Shown here piece by piece: positions 1 through 6,002 of a DNA stretch of 6,002 bases. The notes under the pieces were generated by a model. That model was given only the letters and a program-made list of their open reading frames with translations. It had not been told where the DNA came from and did no database searches. Both the position numbers and the translations under genes were made by a program. Each line of letters opens with the position of its first letter. Position 1 is the first letter of the stretch. The stretch lies in NCBI GenBank assembly GCA_903896915.1, contig CAITZN010000307.1:1-6002 (forward strand), read 5' to 3'. Source of the stretch: an uncultured bacterium. GTDB lineage: Bacteria; Desulfobacterota; Desulfobulbia; Desulfobulbales; Desulfobulbaceae.

Positions 1-1149
1 CACCTCGCGGAAGGCTGTCTGGATGGCCTTCTCATACTGGGCAACGGCGATGTCGCGATCCACTTCCGCCACCTTCAGTTGTGCCGATCGTGCCCCGGCA
101 CTGAAAATAGGGAGCACAATCTGTGGTGCAAAGGTCCAGACACCGGTTCCGGATTTGAACAGCCCGGACAACTCGTCGCTGTTGACGCCAACGGAGCTGA
201 CTAGGGTGATGCGTGGAAAGAAGGCTGCCCGCGCCGCACCGATATTGGCATTGAAGCCTTTGAGCAGATTCTCGGCCTGGAGGACATCAGGGCGCCGCAG
301 TAGTACTCCGGACGGTAGACCCGGGGTGATATCTTTGACCGCAGTCAGGGATTCCGAGAGGGTGTGGGGGAGTAAATTGGCTGGAATACTGCAGCCGACC
401 ACCAGGCTGAGATTGTTTTCATCCTGGGCCACTAGGGTGAGAGCGCGGGCGACATCGACCCGGGCCGCATTCACCTGGGTTTGCACCTGGCTCAGATCGA
501 GATCAGACGAGGTTCCTACCTCAAAGCGACGCTGCATCAGTTGCAGACTCGTCTGCAGGGTCTTTAGCGTTTCCTGGGAAAGTCGCAGCCGCTCACGGTC
601 GGCAGCCAGGTTGAGGGTGGTGGCGACGACCTCTGCGACCAGACTGATCTGGCCGGCTCGTTGAGCCTGCTCGGTGGCCAGATATTGCTCTAAAGCTTGA
701 TCTTTCAGGCTTTGCACCCGGCCGAACAGGTCGAGCTCGTAGGCGCTGACGCCGAGTCCGACACTGTATTGGTGATTGACCGCGGCCTGGTTGTTGGCAA
801 CCCCGGTGGCGTCGATTTTCGGGATCAGATCGGCCCGCTGAATTCGGTATTGGGCCTGAGATTTTTCGATATTGAGGGCCGTAATGCGCAGGTTGCGATT
901 ATTCTCCAGCGCAAGTTTGATCAATCCCTGTAACTGCGGATCGGCAAAGAAAGTTTGCCAGGGAATATCGGCTATCTCCTTGTCAGAGGGTGCGCTCATC
1001 TGCTCCTGGTAGGCCTGGCCGCTAGGCCAGGCGGCTGGAACCGGTGTCTCCGGCCGGGTATAGGTTGGGGCCATGGTGCAACCGGTCAGGCTTATTAATA
1101 AGCCAAGAGAGAGACAGAGCGTAGTCTTCATCCGTTTCATGTGGTTCAT
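1..1149 (-). CDS. oprM: RND efflux outer-membrane channel lipoprotein, OprM/NodT family (3' end cut by window edge)
   Basis: This encodes the outer-membrane exit duct of a tripartite efflux pump, a TolC-like trimeric barrel and tunnel. The window holds 383 codons from ATG at 1149. OprM-type proteins are usually about 470 residues, so the last 80-90 lie beyond the left edge. Residues 1-24 form a lipoprotein signal peptide: basic start (K5, R6, K8), hydrophobic core, lipobox LTGC with the lipidated Cys at 24, followed by the family-typical APTYTRP. Other family marks are IPWQTFF (62-68), YELDLFGRV (137-145), a long helical stretch at 150-245, LLRRPDVLQAE (283-293) and ARAAFFPRI (306-314). The start lies 1 nt after the pump stop codon with a strong Shine-Dalgarno 7 nt upstream; in-frame Met4 and Met7 are alternative, less well-spaced starts. 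Family assignment is firm. The symbol is by resemblance, and substrate specificity cannot be read from the sequence. Confidence 0.95.
   Translation of the reverse strand, partial: MNHMKRMKTTLCLSLGLLISLTGCTMAPTYTRPETPVPAAWPSGQAYQEQMSAPSDKEIADIPWQTFFADPQLQGLIKLALENNRNLRITALNIEKSQAQYRIQRADLIPKIDATGVANNQAAVNHQYSVGLGVSAYELDLFGRVQSLKDQALEQYLATEQAQRAGQISLVAEVVATTLNLAADRERLRLSQETLKTLQTSLQLMQRRFEVGTSSDLDLSQVQTQVNAARVDVARALTLVAQDENNLSLVVGCSIPANLLPHTLSESLTAVKDITPGLPSGVLLRRPDVLQAENLLKGFNANIGAARAAFFPRITLVSSVGVNSDELSGLFKSGTGVWTFAPQIVLPIFSAGARSAQLKVAEVDRDIAVAQYEKAIQTAFREV
1013..1032. repeat. GC-rich inverted repeat (8-bp arms, 4-nt loop) early in the channel gene
   Basis: GCCTGGCC and GGCCAGGC are perfect 8-bp complements separated by GCTA. 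In the mRNA this would form a strong stem with a UAGC loop about 40 codons after the channel start, in the variable linker behind the lipidated cysteine. No U-run follows, so it is not a standard intrinsic terminator. Any effect on channel expression is speculation. Confidence 0.7.
1089..1104. repeat. Perfect 16-bp palindrome inside the channel gene signal-peptide coding region
   Basis: GGCTTATTAATAAGCC is exactly self-complementary. It codes for part of the hydrophobic core (GLLIS, residues 16-20 of the channel lipoprotein) and uses the AT-rich codons TTA TTA ATA in an otherwise GC-rich gene. In mRNA it could fold as a 6-bp stem with a UUAA loop, or it could be a DNA site. It may also be chance plus AT-rich early codons. 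Confidence 0.7.
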
Positions 1150-1150
1150 A

Positions 1151-4100
1151 TCAGTTCTCCTCCGCAAGAGGTCCGGCGGCAGGCAGTGGAGCGACCTGTT
1201 TTTTCGGCTTCTTCCCAAACAGTCGTGAGATCAGGACAAAGAAAAATGGGATAAAAATCAAGTCAATGAAGGTGGCCGAGAGCAGCCCGCCGGTGACGGC
1301 TGTGCCTATGGCATTTTGGGCCGCAGCGCCGGCTCCTTTGGTCAGCGCCAGGGGCAGGGTGCCGAAGAAGAAGGCCAGTGAGGTCATGATGACCGGGCGG
1401 AGCCGGATCTTCACTGCCGCTAGCGTTGCCTCGACTAACTCATGGCCCTGCTCCATTTGCGCCTTGATGAACTGAATGATCAGGATGGCGTTTTTGGTGG
1501 AAAGCCCTACTGTGGTGAGCAGCCCTATCTGGAGATAGACATCGTTTGGCAACACCCGCAGCTTAACTGCTACAACCGCCCCCACTAGTCCTAGCGGCAG
1601 CATCAGTAGGTTGACGAAGGGGATGGTCCAACTCTCGTACAGGGCTGCCACAGAAAGAAAAACCACCAGCAGCGAGATAGCATAGAGTGCCGGTGCCTGG
1701 GCGCCGGCATTTCTTTCTTCGTAGGAGAGGCCGGTCCATTCGTAACCGATACCCGGCGGCAGACCAGCCGCCATTTTTTCCATTTCGGACATGGCTTCAC
1801 CCGTGCTTATTCCTGGAGCTGCCTGGCCCAGGATTTCCACGGAAGGAATACCGTTGTACCGTTCCAGACGGGGAGAGCCGTACTGCCAGCGGCCGGTGGC
1901 AAAGGCGGAAAACGGCACCATGCCACCGTTTTTGTTGCTGACATACCAGGTGTTGATATCTTCCGGCAGCATCCGGTACATGGGATCCGACTGGAGATAG
2001 ACCTTTTTGACCCGACCGTTCTGGATGAAATCGTTGACGTAGCTACTCCCCCAGGCGGTGGCCAGGATGTTGTTGATATCGGCGAGCGACACGCCTTGCG
2101 CGGCAGCTCGCACATCATCAATATCCAGCTTGAATTGGGGCGAGTCATCCTGGCCATTAGGGCGCACGGCGACCAGTTTTGGGTTTTTCATGGCCATGCC
2201 CAGCATTTGGTTGCGGGCCTCCATCAGCTTTTCATGGCCGAGGCCGGCTCGGTCTTGCAGCTGGAAGTCAAAGCCGTTGGCAACGCCGAGTTCCAGCACC
2301 GCCGGAGGAGAAAAGGCGAAGGCCAGACCGTCACGAATTTGCGAGAAGGCCTTCATGGCCCGGGCGGCAATGGCCGACGCCTTGAGGTCCTTGGTCTTGC
2401 GGAGATCCCAGTTTTTAAGTTTCACAAAGGCCAGTCCCATGTTCTGGCCGCGGCCGGCAAAACTAAAGCCGGTCACGGTGATGACCCCCTCCACGGTTTG
2501 TTTTTCCTGTTCCAGGAAATGCTGCTCCAACTGGCGGATGACCTGGACGGTTCGCTCTTGGGTCGCCCCGGCCGGCAACTGAACCTGGCAGATAATGAAT
2601 CCCTGATCCTCATCGGGCAGGAAGGAGGTGGGCAGACGCATGAAAAAGAACACCATTATTGCAACGATGGCACCGTAGAGCACCAGGTAACGCACCGGCT
2701 TACGGAAGGAGCGACTGACGATGCCTTCATACTTGTTTCTGTTCCAGTCAAAAAATCGGTTAAATTTTTGGAAGAATTTGCAGAACGGCCCACATTCCCC
2801 TGGGGCATGTCCTTTTTCGATCGGATTGAGCAGGGTGGAGCAGAGTGCCGGGGTCAGGATCATGGCTACCATGACTGAGAGAATCATGGCAGAGATGATG
2901 GTGATTGAGAACTGGCGGTAGATGACCCCCGTAGAACCCCCAAAGAAGGCCATGGGCAGAAAGACAGCGGTCAGGACAGTGGCAATGCCCCAGAGGGCGC
3001 TGGTGATCTGGCCCATGGATTTGATGGTGGCGTCATGGGGCGAGAGCCCCTCCTCGCTCATGATCCGCTCGACGTTCTCCACCACCACGATGGCGTCGTC
3101 CACCAGCAGGCCGATGACTATCACCAGGGCAAACATGGTCAGGGTATTGATAGAAAAGCCAGCGGCAGCCAGCACCCCCATGGTGCCGAGCAGCACCACC
3201 GGCACGGCAATGGTCGGGATCAGGGTGGCGCGGAAGTTCTGCAGGAAGAGGAACATGACGATGAAAACCAGAAAGACCGCTATGATCAAGGTGTGGACCA
3301 CTTCTTCGATGGATATTTTGACAAAGGGGGTGGTGTCGTAGGGATAGACCACCTTCATGCCAGCGGGGAAGTATTTCGACAGCTCCTCCATCTTGGCCTT
3401 GACCCGGTTACCTGTTTCCAGGGCGTTGGCGCCGGCTGCCAGCCGGAGAGCCATGCCGCCCAAAGGTTTGCCGTTGTAGAACGATTGCAGCTCGTAGTTC
3501 TCGGTGCCGATTTTGCTCTCGGCCACATCCTTGAGCCGGACCGTGGAACCGTCGTTGTTGGTGCGCAGAATGATGGCATCGAACTGCTCCGGGGTCTGGA
3601 GCAGGGTGCGGGCCGTGACCGTGGCATTCAACTGCTGCCCTTTACCGGCAGGAAGGCCGCCGAACTGACCGGCGGACACCTGAGCATTCTGAGCTTGCAG
3701 GGCGGCAATCACATCGTTGGTGGTCAGGTGATAGCTGTTGAGTTTGGTCGGGTTCAGCCAGATGCGCATGGCATTCTGGGTGCCGAACAGCACCAACTCA
3801 CCAACCCCATCGAGGCGGCTGACGATATCCTGGATGTTCGAAACCATGTAGTCGGCCAGGGCATTGCGGTCCAGGGACCCGTCTTCCGAGACCAACCCGA
3901 CAATCAACAGGAAGTTTCGGGTGGATTTGACCACCGCTATCCCCTGGCGCTGAACGATCTGGGGCAGAAGTGGCACGGCCAGCTGCAATTTGTTCTGCAC
4001 CTGGACCTGGGCGATGTTCGGGTCGGTTCCAGCCTTGAAGGTCAGGGTGATGCTTACGGCACCTGACGAGTCACTGGTGGATGACATGTAGATAAGGTTG

Positions 4101-4318
4101 TCGATGCCGTTGAGCTTTTGTTCGATCACCTGGGTGACCGTATCCTGCACGGTCTGGGCCGAGGCCCCAGGATAGGTGGCGTTGATGGCAATCTGGGGCG
4201 GAGCGATAGCCGGATACTGGGACACCGGCAGCGTTTTTATGGACAGCAGGCCTGCCAGCATGACCATGATGGCGATCACCCAGGCAAAGATCGGACGATT
4301 AATGAAAAAACGGGGCAT
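1151..4318 (-). CDS. acrB: RND multidrug efflux pump, inner-membrane permease (AcrB/MexB type, HAE1 family)
   Basis: This is the proton/drug antiporter of the pump, 1055 residues (E. coli AcrB is 1049), working as a homotrimer in the inner membrane. It opens [13 protein letters not shown] (TM1 about 10-28), followed by a periplasmic porter/docking half, TM2-6 (about 340-492), TM7 (about 540-558), the second periplasmic half and TM8-12 (about 873-1030). The TM4 motif [16 protein letters not shown] carries proton-relay D407 and D408. K942 (GLSTKNAIL), R972 and T979 match AcrB K940, R971 and T978. The drug-pocket residues F136, F178 and Y327 and the switch loop FSFAGRG (618-624) are kept, whereas the equivalent of AcrB F610 is Ile613. 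The loop after TM6 holds a Cys-x3-Cys pair (C509, C513). It lies 9 nt downstream of the adaptor gene and 1 nt upstream of the channel gene, with an intact frame throughout. The family is certain; acrB rather than mexB or another orthologue name is a convention. Confidence 0.98.
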   Translation of the reverse strand: MPRFFINRPIFAWVIAIMVMLAGLLSIKTLPVSQYPAIAPPQIAINATYPGASAQTVQDTVTQVIEQKLNGIDNLIYMSSTSDSSGAVSITLTFKAGTDPNIAQVQVQNKLQLAVPLLPQIVQRQGIAVVKSTRNFLLIVGLVSEDGSLDRNALADYMVSNIQDIVSRLDGVGELVLFGTQNAMRIWLNPTKLNSYHLTTNDVIAALQAQNAQVSAGQFGGLPAGKGQQLNATVTARTLLQTPEQFDAIILRTNNDGSTVRLKDVAESKIGTENYELQSFYNGKPLGGMALRLAAGANALETGNRVKAKMEELSKYFPAGMKVVYPYDTTPFVKISIEEVVHTLIIAVFLVFIVMFLFLQNFRATLIPTIAVPVVLLGTMGVLAAAGFSINTLTMFALVIVIGLLVDDAIVVVENVERIMSEEGLSPHDATIKSMGQITSALWGIATVLTAVFLPMAFFGGSTGVIYRQFSITIISAMILSVMVAMILTPALCSTLLNPIEKGHAPGECGPFCKFFQKFNRFFDWNRNKYEGIVSRSFRKPVRYLVLYGAIVAIMVFFFMRLPTSFLPDEDQGFIICQVQLPAGATQERTVQVIRQLEQHFLEQEKQTVEGVITVTGFSFAGRGQNMGLAFVKLKNWDLRKTKDLKASAIAARAMKAFSQIRDGLAFAFSPPAVLELGVANGFDFQLQDRAGLGHEKLMEARNQMLGMAMKNPKLVAVRPNGQDDSPQFKLDIDDVRAAAQGVSLADINNILATAWGSSYVNDFIQNGRVKKVYLQSDPMYRMLPEDINTWYVSNKNGGMVPFSAFATGRWQYGSPRLERYNGIPSVEILGQAAPGISTGEAMSEMEKMAAGLPPGIGYEWTGLSYEERNAGAQAPALYAISLLVVFLSVAALYESWTIPFVNLLMLPLGLVGAVVAVKLRVLPNDVYLQIGLLTTVGLSTKNAILIIQFIKAQMEQGHELVEATLAAVKIRLRPVIMTSLAFFFGTLPLALTKGAGAAAQNAIGTAVTGGLLSATFIDLIFIPFFFVLISRLFGKKPKKQVAPLPAAGPLAEEN
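1157..1163 (-). promoter_or_regulatory. Ribosome binding site of the channel gene, inside the pump coding end
   Basis: GGAGGAG on the minus strand lies within the last codons of the pump gene, 7 nt before the channel ATG at 1149. Only one base separates the pump TGA (1151-1153) from that ATG, so translational coupling or re-initiation is likely. Confidence 0.85.
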
Positions 4319-4323
4319 GGTGA

Positions 4324-4330
4324 CTCCTTA
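4324..4330 (-). promoter_or_regulatory. Ribosome binding site of the pump gene, overlapping the adaptor stop codon
   Basis: TAAGGAG on the minus strand contains both the TAA stop of the adaptor gene and the GGAG Shine-Dalgarno, 5 nt before the pump ATG at 4318. Ribosomes finishing the adaptor would be placed at the pump start, consistent with coupled translation. Confidence 0.8.
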
Positions 4331-5527
4331 CGGTTGTTTGGCTGCGGGTTGGTTGCCGGGCGCAGCCGCCTTGGCGTCAAAAGGCACCACTTTCACCGTG
4401 GCACCGGGACGGATCCGCTGGAGACCTTCAACGATAACCCGCTCCCCGGTCTTCAAGCCATCGGTAACCATCCAGGCATCACCTACAGCCCGTTCGGTTT
4501 TTAAAATCCGCCGTTCCACCACCTCGTTTTCGCCGACCACGAGAGCCACGGCATTACCGGCAGGGTCACGGGTAACGCCGCGTTGAGGCACCAGCATCAC
4601 CTGCTCCCGCACCCCCTCCTGCACCAGGCAGCGAACAAACATGCCGGGCAGCAGCAGCTGGTTGGGATTGGGAAACTGAGCCCGCAGGGTGACGGAACCG
4701 GTACTTTGGTCCACGGTCACTTCGCTGAATTTGAGCATACCCTCCTGGGGATAGGCACTGCCGTCTTCCAGTCGTAGATTGACCTTGGCTTGGCTGGGGG
4801 CATTATTTTTGAGTTCGCCGCTGGCCAGGTTCCGTTTGAGGCGGAGCAGATCAGCACTGGATTGGGTCACATCTACATAGACCGAATCGAGTTGTTGAAT
4901 AGTAGCCAGTGCCGTCGTCTGGTTGGCGGTGACCAGCGCACCAGGGGTAATGCTCGAACGCCCTATTCTCCCGGCAATCGGGGCCGTGATTCGAGTGTAG
5001 GCCAGGTTGATCCGTGCGGTCTCCACCGCAGCCTTGCCGGTCTCGATATCCGCCTCGGCCTGCTTGAGGGCGGCGGTGGCGTCGTCGTACTCCTGGCGGC
5101 TGACCGCTGAGATCGCCACCAGCTGCTTGTAGCGTTCCGTCTTCTGCCGGAGGGTGTAGCCATTGGCCTCGGCCTTGGCCAGCGCAGCTTTGGCACTGTT
5201 GAAGGCGGCTTGGTAGGTCGCCGGATCGATCTGGTACAGAACCTCGCCGGCCTTGACATCACCGCCTTCGGTAAACAGTCGTTTTAGGATGATGCCACCC
5301 ACCTGAGGCCGTACCTCGGCTACCATTTGGGGCGAAATTCGGCCTGATAGCTCCATGGTCAGGGTGACAGGCTCCGTGTTCACGACGACCACCCCTGCCT
5401 CAGGAGCAGGTTTGGCTGCGGACGGTCCGCCGGGTGCGGCCTGTTGCTTGCAGCCGTTCATTATGAGCATACCGGTCAGTAACCCCGCTATGGTGAACAC
5501 TTTGATTGTGTCAGTGGTTTTCATCAT
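4328..5527 (-). CDS. acrA: RND efflux periplasmic adaptor lipoprotein (membrane fusion protein, AcrA/MexA type)
   Basis: The adaptor bridges the inner-membrane pump and the outer-membrane channel in the periplasm. From ATG at 5527 it is 399 residues, the same size as E. coli AcrA (397). It has a lipoprotein signal peptide with Cys26 in MNGC (a weaker lipobox than LxGC), then a Pro/Ala-rich linker. A first lipoyl half follows (about 66-102, including VGGIILKRLF and GEVLYQIDP), then an Ala-rich coiled-coil hairpin (about 104-175) and the second lipoyl half with ITAPIAGRIG (180-189). Beta-barrel and membrane-proximal segments include FPNPNQLLLPGMFVR (285-299), and the tail is Ala/Pro/Lys-rich. 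The frame stays open up to an ATG at 5602, but that start has no Shine-Dalgarno, would bury the signal peptide 25 residues inside, and lies almost on the predicted transcription start. AAGGA at 5533-5537 supports 5527 (5 nt spacing) or the adjacent in-frame ATG at 5524 (8 nt). These two cannot be told apart. Confidence 0.95.
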   Translation of the reverse strand: MMKTTDTIKVFTIAGLLTGMLIMNGCKQQAAPGGPSAAKPAPEAGVVVVNTEPVTLTMELSGRISPQMVAEVRPQVGGIILKRLFTEGGDVKAGEVLYQIDPATYQAAFNSAKAALAKAEANGYTLRQKTERYKQLVAISAVSRQEYDDATAALKQAEADIETGKAAVETARINLAYTRITAPIAGRIGRSSITPGALVTANQTTALATIQQLDSVYVDVTQSSADLLRLKRNLASGELKNNAPSQAKVNLRLEDGSAYPQEGMLKFSEVTVDQSTGSVTLRAQFPNPNQLLLPGMFVRCLVQEGVREQVMLVPQRGVTRDPAGNAVALVVGENEVVERRILKTERAVGDAWMVTDGLKTGERVIVEGLQRIRPGATVKVVPFDAKAAAPGNQPAAKQP

Positions 5528-5532
5528 GCTCT

Positions 5533-5537
5533 TCCTT
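5533..5537 (-). promoter_or_regulatory. Ribosome binding site deciding the adaptor gene start
   Basis: AAGGA on the minus strand is followed by AGAGC and then two consecutive in-frame ATG codons (5527 and 5524), at spacings of 5 and 8 nt. This places the true N-terminus directly before the lipoprotein signal peptide and argues against the upstream in-frame ATG at 5602, which has no such sequence. Confidence 0.75.
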
Positions 5538-5567
5538 GTAAAAAGTTGTGCAACGGCCGTCCGTGAG

Positions 5568-5592
5568 CGTTTCCGCAGCAAGGATTGAAACG
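5568..5592. repeat. Short inverted repeat in the operon leader
   Basis: CGTTTC (5568-5573) and GAAACG (5587-5592) are perfect 6-bp complements separated by 13 bases, within the predicted untranslated leader of the adaptor gene. It could be a leader hairpin or a second protein-binding site, or be accidental; the arms are short. Confidence 0.35.
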
Positions 5593-5611
5593 TTGTCGTC
5601 ATTGGTAATGG

Positions 5612-5640
5612 ATTGTATTCCCTACGGAAGAGAGTGAATA
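5612..5640 (-). promoter_or_regulatory. Candidate sigma-70-type promoter for the efflux operon
   Basis: On the minus strand a -10-like TACAAT (5612-5617, 5 of 6 matches to TATAAT) is preceded, after a 17-bp spacer, by TATTCA (5635-5640), a weak -35 with 3 of 6 matches. Transcription would start near 5605, leaving a leader of roughly 78 nt before the adaptor ATG at 5527. The weak -35 lies within the palindromic operator. The prediction rests on the good -10, ideal spacing and position; no experimental start is known. Confidence 0.5.
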
Positions 5641-5647
5641 TTCATTC
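5632..5647. promoter_or_regulatory. Candidate TetR-family operator (near-perfect 16-bp palindrome)
   Basis: The plus-strand site is GAGTGAATATTCATTC. Its core TGAATATTCA is a perfect 10-bp palindrome, and 7 of 8 symmetric pairs match over 16 bp. The half-site TGAAT/ATTCA arrangement resembles known TetR-family operators (from memory, Bacillus FadR-type sites have TGAATGA..TCATTCA symmetry). It lies between the TetR-type gene and the adaptor gene and overlaps the predicted -35 element, so a bound repressor would block RNA polymerase. The sequence is seen; binding by the neighbouring regulator is inferred. Confidence 0.6.
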
Positions 5648-5686
5648 CGCAGCCGGGGTGGAGCTAGGTGGCGTGTTCGCCCTCTC

Positions 5687-6002
5687 TTACCGTTTGATGC
5701 TTTCCCAGCAGGCTTCCACTGTCTGGACGAGTAAGTGGTCATCCAAGGTTACAAAGCCAAGGGTATGGTCGCGAGCCACTGCCAGCAGCGGTCCGAAGGT
5801 CAGGGCGAAAAGCACGACCAAGGGGAAATCTCGGATGACCTGCTGGGCAACCCCTTCTTCAAAAAGTACGCGGTACGGGGTTTGTTCACCCTCTTTTCCC
5901 AGGATTCGATCGCGGCGGAAGGCGATTCCGTAGGGGGAATTATGGTACTGTCCCAGATAACGGAATTCCTGGGGGTGAGTGATGAAATACCGCAGCAGTG
6001 CA
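5687..6002 (-). CDS. TetR/AcrR-family transcriptional regulator, C-terminal part only (5' end beyond the window)
   Basis: Reading from the right edge, 104 codons remain before a TAA at 5687-5689; the first whole codon begins at 6001. The peptide begins ALLRYFITHPQEFRYLGQYH and continues NSPYGIAFRR. This EFRYL.QYHNSPYG pattern is typical of the ligand-binding helical domain of TetR-type repressors found beside RND pumps. The rest is a run of amphipathic helices (QQVIRDFPLVVLFALTFGPLLAVAR), ending VEACWESIKR. The DNA-binding helix-turn-helix, which would be N-terminal, is outside the window, so the call rests on the C-terminal domain and the position. It sits 159 nt upstream of the adaptor gene on the same strand, with a candidate operator in between, so local repression relieved by a pump substrate is the likely role (inference). 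No U-tract terminator follows the stop, only a short GGCG/CGCC hairpin at 5670-5681, so read-through into the pump genes is possible. Confidence 0.8.
   Translation of the reverse strand, partial: ALLRYFITHPQEFRYLGQYHNSPYGIAFRRDRILGKEGEQTPYRVLFEEGVAQQVIRDFPLVVLFALTFGPLLAVARDHTLGFVTLDDHLLVQTVEACWESIKR

Noticed and set aside
23..933. Plus-strand open frames opposite the channel gene
   Set aside because: The minus strand reads as a continuous OprM-type protein with family motifs across the whole region. The plus-strand frames have Arg/Ser-rich low-information products.
2096..2878. Plus-strand open frame (260 codons) antisense to the pump gene
   Set aside because: It is a shadow of the pump gene with no family resemblance and no convincing ribosome binding context.
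3035..4066. Long plus-strand open frame (343 codons) antisense to the pump gene
   Set aside because: It is rich in His, Gln, Gly and Asp with no recognisable domain, lies wholly opposite the well-supported pump gene, and is explained by GC-biased third codon positions.
5528..5602. N-terminal extension of the adaptor gene to the in-frame ATG at 5602 (25 extra residues)
   Set aside because: It has no Shine-Dalgarno, it would move the lipoprotein signal peptide away from the N-terminus, and it lies at the predicted transcription start. AAGGA at 5533-5537 supports the downstream ATGs.
5625..5649. CGGAA / TTCCG arms flanking the operator
   Set aside because: The arms are not centred on the same axis as the TGAATATTCA palindrome and are only 5 bp, so chance is likely.
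5670..5681. Possible terminator after the TetR-type gene (GGCG/CGCC hairpin)
   Set aside because: The stem is only 4 bp and no U-run follows, so it does not meet the pattern of an intrinsic terminator.
5613..5933. Plus-strand open frame of 106 codons over the repressor gene end and the regulatory gap
   Set aside because: It overlaps the operator and promoter and the TetR-type C-terminal domain on the opposite strand, and its product resembles nothing I recognise.
1..6002. A previously undescribed system
   Set aside because: All coding sequence is accounted for by a standard TetR-regulated tripartite RND efflux operon. No unexplained gene, mobile element or repeat array remains.

Overview
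The window holds one chromosomal-type multidrug efflux operon of the RND (resistance-nodulation-division) class, read entirely on the minus strand, so genes run from right to left. In transcription order it contains: the C-terminal half of a TetR/AcrR-family repressor (entering from the right edge, ending at 5687); a 158-bp regulatory gap; a periplasmic adaptor lipoprotein (AcrA/MexA type, 4328-5527); the inner-membrane proton-driven pump (AcrB/MexB type, HAE1 family, 1151-4318); and an outer-membrane channel lipoprotein (OprM/NodT type, 1-1149), which runs off the left edge missing roughly its last 80-90 residues.

The three structural genes are packed very tightly (9 nt between adaptor and pump, 1 nt between pump and channel), each with a clear Shine-Dalgarno sequence, which is what one expects of a single translationally coordinated mRNA. 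The adaptor and channel both carry lipoprotein signal peptides. The pump is full length and keeps its proton-relay residues (D407, D408, K942, R972, T979 in its own numbering). Together they would form a tripartite machine carrying amphiphilic compounds from the inner membrane and periplasm to the outside, using the proton gradient.

The gap between the repressor and adaptor genes contains a candidate promoter whose -35 region lies inside a near-palindromic site (5632-5647) of the form expected for a TetR-family operator. This suggests simple autogenous or local repression. The repressor gene lies upstream on the same strand, rather than divergent as in E. coli acrR-acrAB.

The organism is a Gram-negative bacterium with moderately high GC content. 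The sequence style (AcrB-like pump with a self-contained lipoprotein channel gene, co-directional TetR gene) would fit a proteobacterium or a Desulfobacterota/deltaproteobacterial lineage. That placement is inference from general resemblance and was not tested. I find no RNA genes, mobile elements, CRISPR arrays or genuine plus-strand genes. There is no gene-free stretch longer than 300 bases. I see no evidence of a new type of system here. The points worth a second look are regulatory (the operator-promoter and two palindromes early in the channel gene) and a few residue-level departures in the pump.
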